A stretch of DNA of 15,053 nt from Azoarcus sp. (GTDB lineage: Bacteria; Pseudomonadota; Gammaproteobacteria; Burkholderiales; Rhodocyclaceae). The position numbers and the translations under genes are program-made. Each line of letters starts with the position of its first letter. Within the stretch, counting starts at the first letter, position 1. This document shows positions 11,917 through 15,053 of the stretch, one piece after another. Below the pieces are notes generated by a model. That model was not told the origin of the DNA. It worked only from the letters and a program-made list of their open reading frames with translations, and made no database searches. The DNA is taken from the NCBI GenBank assembly GCA_031258035.1, contig JAIRNL010000129.1:1-15053 (forward strand), written 5' to 3'.

Positions 11917-13833
11917 ATGGCATTAAAGCTCTTTTCGGATCATTCGGACGGGCAAGAGCAGCCCTCGGACACTACCCTTCTGGAACATCAGACAGCGGCG
12001 GCGCGGTCATTGACCGCTGAACGGATCGCCGCGGAAGCCGGCGACAATCAACAGCCGGCAGGTTCCGGACGGGTACGCCGGCTGACGTGGCTGTTCGTGA
12101 TACTGGGCCTGGCGACCGCCGGCCTGATGATCTTCCAGAACTGGCGCGTCAGCGAAATCGCGGGGCAGATCGCGGTAACGGGCGAACTACAGGCGCTCTC
12201 GCAACAGATTGCCAAGGCGGGACAGCTGGCTCTCCAGGGGCAGGTAAGCGCGTTCCAGGAATTGCAGGACAGCCGCGACCGTTTCAACCGCCTCAAGGAC
12301 GCCCTCGCGCAGGGCGGCGACCTGCCCGACGGTCGGAGCGTGCGCGCGGTCGATGCCAGCGAACAGGCGCATCTCGACACCGTCATCCGCGGCTGGGAAC
12401 AGATGGAAAAGGAAATCCAGACGATCCTCCGCGCCAGGAACGAACTGACCACGCTCACCGTCTCCTCGGAAGCCAACCGCAATACCATCATGTTGCAACT
12501 GGCCAGGCTGATGGCCGCGCGCGCGGCAGCGGACGGCGATGCCTCGCAGAACGTCCAGGTCGCCATGGAGAACCTCGAGGGCGACCTGAAACTGCTCATC
12601 ATGGTCCAGACGGCGAACAGTCAGTTGAGCCAACAGGCGGCGGTCGTCTTCAAGGCCGCCGGCGACCTGGGCCAGGCTTTCGTCAACGCGTCGAGCATCT
12701 CCGGCGTGCTCTCGCAGGCGACGCTGGCTTGCGCGCTCGGCGCACTGATCGTGCTGATCCTCATCACCAAGGTATACCGCAGCGAAGTCGCCGCCCGCCA
12801 GACGAGCATCGACCGCCAGCGCCAGCACTCCGAAGACGAGCGCAACCACACGCAGGCGGCGATCCTGCGCCTGATGAACGAGATGGGCGACCTCGCCGAC
12901 GGCGACCTCACCATCCGCACCACGGTATCGGAAGACATCACCGGCGCGATCGCCGACTCGGTGAACTACACCATCGAAGAGTTGGCCATGCTGGTGAGCC
13001 GGATCAACGACGCCGCCGGTCGCGTGACCAACGCCACCCAGACCGCCCAGCACACCTCGGCCGAACTGCTCGACGCCACCGAGCGCCAGTCGCACCAGAT
13101 CGAAGAAGCCGGCACCACCGTGCAAAGCATGGCGCAACAGATGACCGAATCCTCCGAGCGGGCGCTGCACACCGCGCAGGTCGCCCGCCGCTCGCTGGAA
13201 TCGGCGCGCAAGGGGGCCGACGCGGTGGAAAACACCATCCGCGGCATGAACGCGATCCGCGAAAAAATCCAGGAAACCTCCAAGCGCATCAAGCGCCTGG
13301 GCGAATCCTCCCAGGAAATCGGCGAAATCGTGGAACTGATCTCCGACATCACCGAGCAGACCAACGTCCTGGCCCTGAACGCCGCCATCCAGGCGGCCTC
13401 CGCGGGCGAAGCCGGGCGCGGCTTCACCGTGGTTGCGGAAGAAGTGCAGCGGCTGGCTGAACGCTCGGCGGAAGCGACCAAGCAGATCGCGGCGATCGTG
13501 AAGACCATCCAGACCGACACCCAGGATGCCGTCGGCGCCATGGAAAACGCCACCCGCGACGTGGTCGAGGGCGCGCGGCTGTCGGACGCCGCCGGCCAGG
13601 CGCTGGCTGAAATGGGACAGGTGTCGATGGACGCCGCCCACCTGATCGAACAGATCTCCACCGATACGCAAGACCATGCCGCGGAGGCCATCCGGGTCGC
13701 CGAGTCCATGAAGGACATTCTCGCCATTACCGAGCAGACGACCCACGGCACCAAGCAGACGGCGGAGTCGGTCGGCCAGCTTGCCGACCTGGCGATCGAG
13801 CTGAAAGGCTCGGTCTCCGGTTTCAAGGTTTAA
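11917..13833 (+). CDS. pilJ: Type IV pilus methyl-accepting chemotaxis receptor PilJ
   Basis: 638-residue inner-membrane chemoreceptor of the Pil-Chp pathway. A 50-residue cytoplasmic lead precedes membrane segment 1 (about 55-73). A periplasmic sensor of roughly 190 helical residues follows (about 75-265; QALSQQIAKAGQLALQG is typical of PilJ sensor modules). Membrane segment 2 lies at about 267-288. After a HAMP-like region with EMGDLADGDLTIR comes a long signalling coiled coil. Its hairpin tip reads ITEQTNVLALNAAIQAASAG then EAGRGFTVVAEEVQRLAERS, with Gln and Ser where enteric receptors have Glu and Arg, as in PilJ proteins. At 638 residues it is somewhat shorter than the 682-residue Pseudomonas aeruginosa PilJ. 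It lacks a C-terminal receptor-modification tether. A purine-rich GGAGCAAGG lies just upstream of the ATG. Confidence 0.95.
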   Translation: MALKLFSDHSDGQEQPSDTTLLEHQTAAARSLTAERIAAEAGDNQQPAGSGRVRRLTWLFVILGLATAGLMIFQNWRVSEIAGQIAVTGELQALSQQIAKAGQLALQGQVSAFQELQDSRDRFNRLKDALAQGGDLPDGRSVRAVDASEQAHLDTVIRGWEQMEKEIQTILRARNELTTLTVSSEANRNTIMLQLARLMAARAAADGDASQNVQVAMENLEGDLKLLIMVQTANSQLSQQAAVVFKAAGDLGQAFVNASSISGVLSQATLACALGALIVLILITKVYRSEVAARQTSIDRQRQHSEDERNHTQAAILRLMNEMGDLADGDLTIRTTVSEDITGAIADSVNYTIEELAMLVSRINDAAGRVTNATQTAQHTSAELLDATERQSHQIEEAGTTVQSMAQQMTESSERALHTAQVARRSLESARKGADAVENTIRGMNAIREKIQETSKRIKRLGESSQEIGEIVELISDITEQTNVLALNAAIQAASAGEAGRGFTVVAEEVQRLAERSAEATKQIAAIVKTIQTDTQDAVGAMENATRDVVEGARLSDAAGQALAEMGQVSMDAAHLIEQISTDTQDHAAEAIRVAESMKDILAITEQTTHGTKQTAESVGQLADLAIELKGSVSGFKV

Positions 13834-13887
13834 CCGTCACGTTTTGATCACGCTTCACACCAGGTAACAGCACGGGATTGTTCTTTC

Positions 13888-15053
13888 ATGACGCAAGCCA
13901 ACGAACCGGATCTTGGACCGCTTAGCTGGGTCAGGAGCGAAATCGACCAGGCGCTGTCGCGTGCAGCCGACAGTCTCAAGCTGGCGGCCGAAGCGGCCGA
14001 CGGCCCCGCCAAGGTCCAGTTCGCCCAGACTCATCTGCACCAGGTAAACGGGGCGCTCTCCATCATCGGGCTGGACGGCCTGACCAAATTCGTCGCGGCG
14101 CTGGATCTGTTCTTCGGCGCGCTCGTCCGCGGCGAACTGTCGATCGACGAGGCGCGGATCAAGCTCGGCCTGCGCGCGCTCTCCAGCATCGCCAACTATC
14201 TCGACGAACTGGTTCACGGCGCCCCCGACCAGCCGCTGCGGCTGTTGCCGCTATACCGCGAACTGGTCATCACCCGCGGCGAGGCGGCCCCCTCCGCCGC
14301 CGATCTCTTTTTCCCCGACCTGAGCGTGCGCATCCCCCGCCGCGGCAGCGCGCCGGAATTCGACGCGATGCAACGGCAGCACCAGCGCCGGACCATGCGC
14401 CTGCGCTTCCAGCGCGGCCTGCTCGACTGGCTGCGCCACCCGGACGCCAACCACGTCGACGCCATGCGCGCCGCCCTCGCCGGGCTCGAAATCTCCGAGG
14501 ACAACCCCGGCATGCGCGCCCTGTGGTGGGCCGGGCAGGCATTCATCGACACCCTCCCCGCCACGCCGCCGGAAGACCTGCTCGCCGCCAAACACCTGCT
14601 GTCCCGGCTCGAAGGCCAATTGCGCCATGCCGGCGACGGCCCGCAAGTACTGCCCGAGCGCCTGCTGCGCGAAATGCTCTACATCATCGCCAGCCGGCCC
14701 GCCACCACGCTGATCCAGCAGACGGCGCGCAAGGCCTGGGGGCTCGATGCCCTGATTCCCGAGGAGGGCGCGACCGTCAGCGACCTGCCCCTGGCGCCGC
14801 TGCTCCAGGAACTGCACACCCGGCTGACCGGCATCAAGGAAGAGTGGAACACCTTCGGCGAGCAGGGCGCAACGGCCCTGTCCGAATTCACCGCCCGGCT
14901 CGAAACCTTCACGAAATCCACCGCCTCCCTCGGCCGCCCCGTCCTCTATCGCCTGCTTGGCGGCATGTGCCGCTTCGTCATGTGGTTGAGCACGAACCCG
15001 CAACGCTACTCCGAGCCCATCGCGCTCGAATTCGCCACCGCCCTGCTGCTGGC
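13888..15053 (+). CDS. pilL: Chemotaxis histidine kinase PilL (ChpA-type), 5' part only
   Basis: The first 388 codons of a gene that continues beyond the window with no stop. In the family, PilL/ChpA is a very large CheA-like hybrid kinase with several histidine phosphotransfer (HPt) domains, a kinase core, a CheW-like domain and a C-terminal receiver. Only the N-terminal HPt-like region is visible. It opens with LGPLSWVRSEIDQALSRAADSL, then QTHLHQVNGALSIIGLDGL, where His51 occupies the phospho-acceptor position but Asn54 replaces the usual Lys. Then come helices with QRRTMRLRFQRGLLDWLRHP and further helical bundles. Position directly after pilJ, in the canonical pilGHIJL order, supports the call. 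The ATG at 13888 is preceded by GGGAT and an in-frame stop (the pilJ TAA) lies 54 bases upstream. Kinase motifs cannot be checked here. Confidence 0.9.
   Translation, partial: MTQANEPDLGPLSWVRSEIDQALSRAADSLKLAAEAADGPAKVQFAQTHLHQVNGALSIIGLDGLTKFVAALDLFFGALVRGELSIDEARIKLGLRALSSIANYLDELVHGAPDQPLRLLPLYRELVITRGEAAPSAADLFFPDLSVRIPRRGSAPEFDAMQRQHQRRTMRLRFQRGLLDWLRHPDANHVDAMRAALAGLEISEDNPGMRALWWAGQAFIDTLPATPPEDLLAAKHLLSRLEGQLRHAGDGPQVLPERLLREMLYIIASRPATTLIQQTARKAWGLDALIPEEGATVSDLPLAPLLQELHTRLTGIKEEWNTFGEQGATALSEFTARLETFTKSTASLGRPVLYRLLGGMCRFVMWLSTNPQRYSEPIALEFATALLL

Noticed and set aside
12187..13746. A 519-codon minus-strand frame opposite pilJ
   Set aside because: It is a composition shadow of pilJ, whose receptor signature is unmistakable on the plus strand.

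Overview
The window is GC-rich DNA, about two-thirds G+C by eye, with densely packed bacterial genes on both strands. The strongest taxonomic clue is a type IV pilus chemosensory operon in the order pilG-pilH-pilI-pilJ-pilL. It sits next to thiE and hemL, and there is a TonB-family protein whose C-terminal domain looks betaproteobacterial. I infer a betaproteobacterium, plausibly Rhodocyclales-like. The genus cannot be read from the sequence alone.

Layout. (1) 1-2137, plus strand: an MgtE-type magnesium channel/transporter, then 31 bases later a short TonB-C-terminal-domain protein. (2) 2248-5083, minus strand: a two-component pair, with the OmpR-like response regulator first and a 704-residue membrane histidine kinase second, separated by 7 bases. 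(3) 5084-5314: a 231-base divergent control region with several repeats. (4) 5315-8074, plus strand: a membrane-anchored SPFH/prohibitin-like protein and, 3 bases after its stop, an unrecognised 496-residue protein with an N-terminal SH3-like segment. (5) 8096-10290, minus strand: thiE and hemL (thiamine phosphate synthase and glutamate-1-semialdehyde aminomutase), with a probable intrinsic terminator behind hemL. (6) 10291-10516: a structured divergent control region. (7) 10517-15053, plus strand: pilG, pilH, pilI, pilJ and the first 388 codons of pilL (chpA), which runs off the window.

How the genes work together. The pil genes form one signalling pathway. PilJ, a membrane receptor, and PilI, a CheW-like adaptor, control the PilL histidine kinase, which passes phosphate to the single-domain regulators PilG and PilH to steer pilus extension and retraction. 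The two-component pair faces the SPFH/SH3-like operon across a shared intergenic region. Control of that operon by the pair is a reasonable hypothesis, but it is not shown. MgtE, HemL and ThiE are housekeeping functions.

The least explained part is 2248-8074. It combines a histidine kinase with a large, unrecognised, four-cysteine periplasmic sensor region, a response regulator lacking the usual Lys-Pro pair, and an SPFH protein paired with an unfamiliar, probably periplasmic partner. No mobile element, CRISPR array, rRNA or tRNA was seen. No gene-free stretch exceeds 300 bases.
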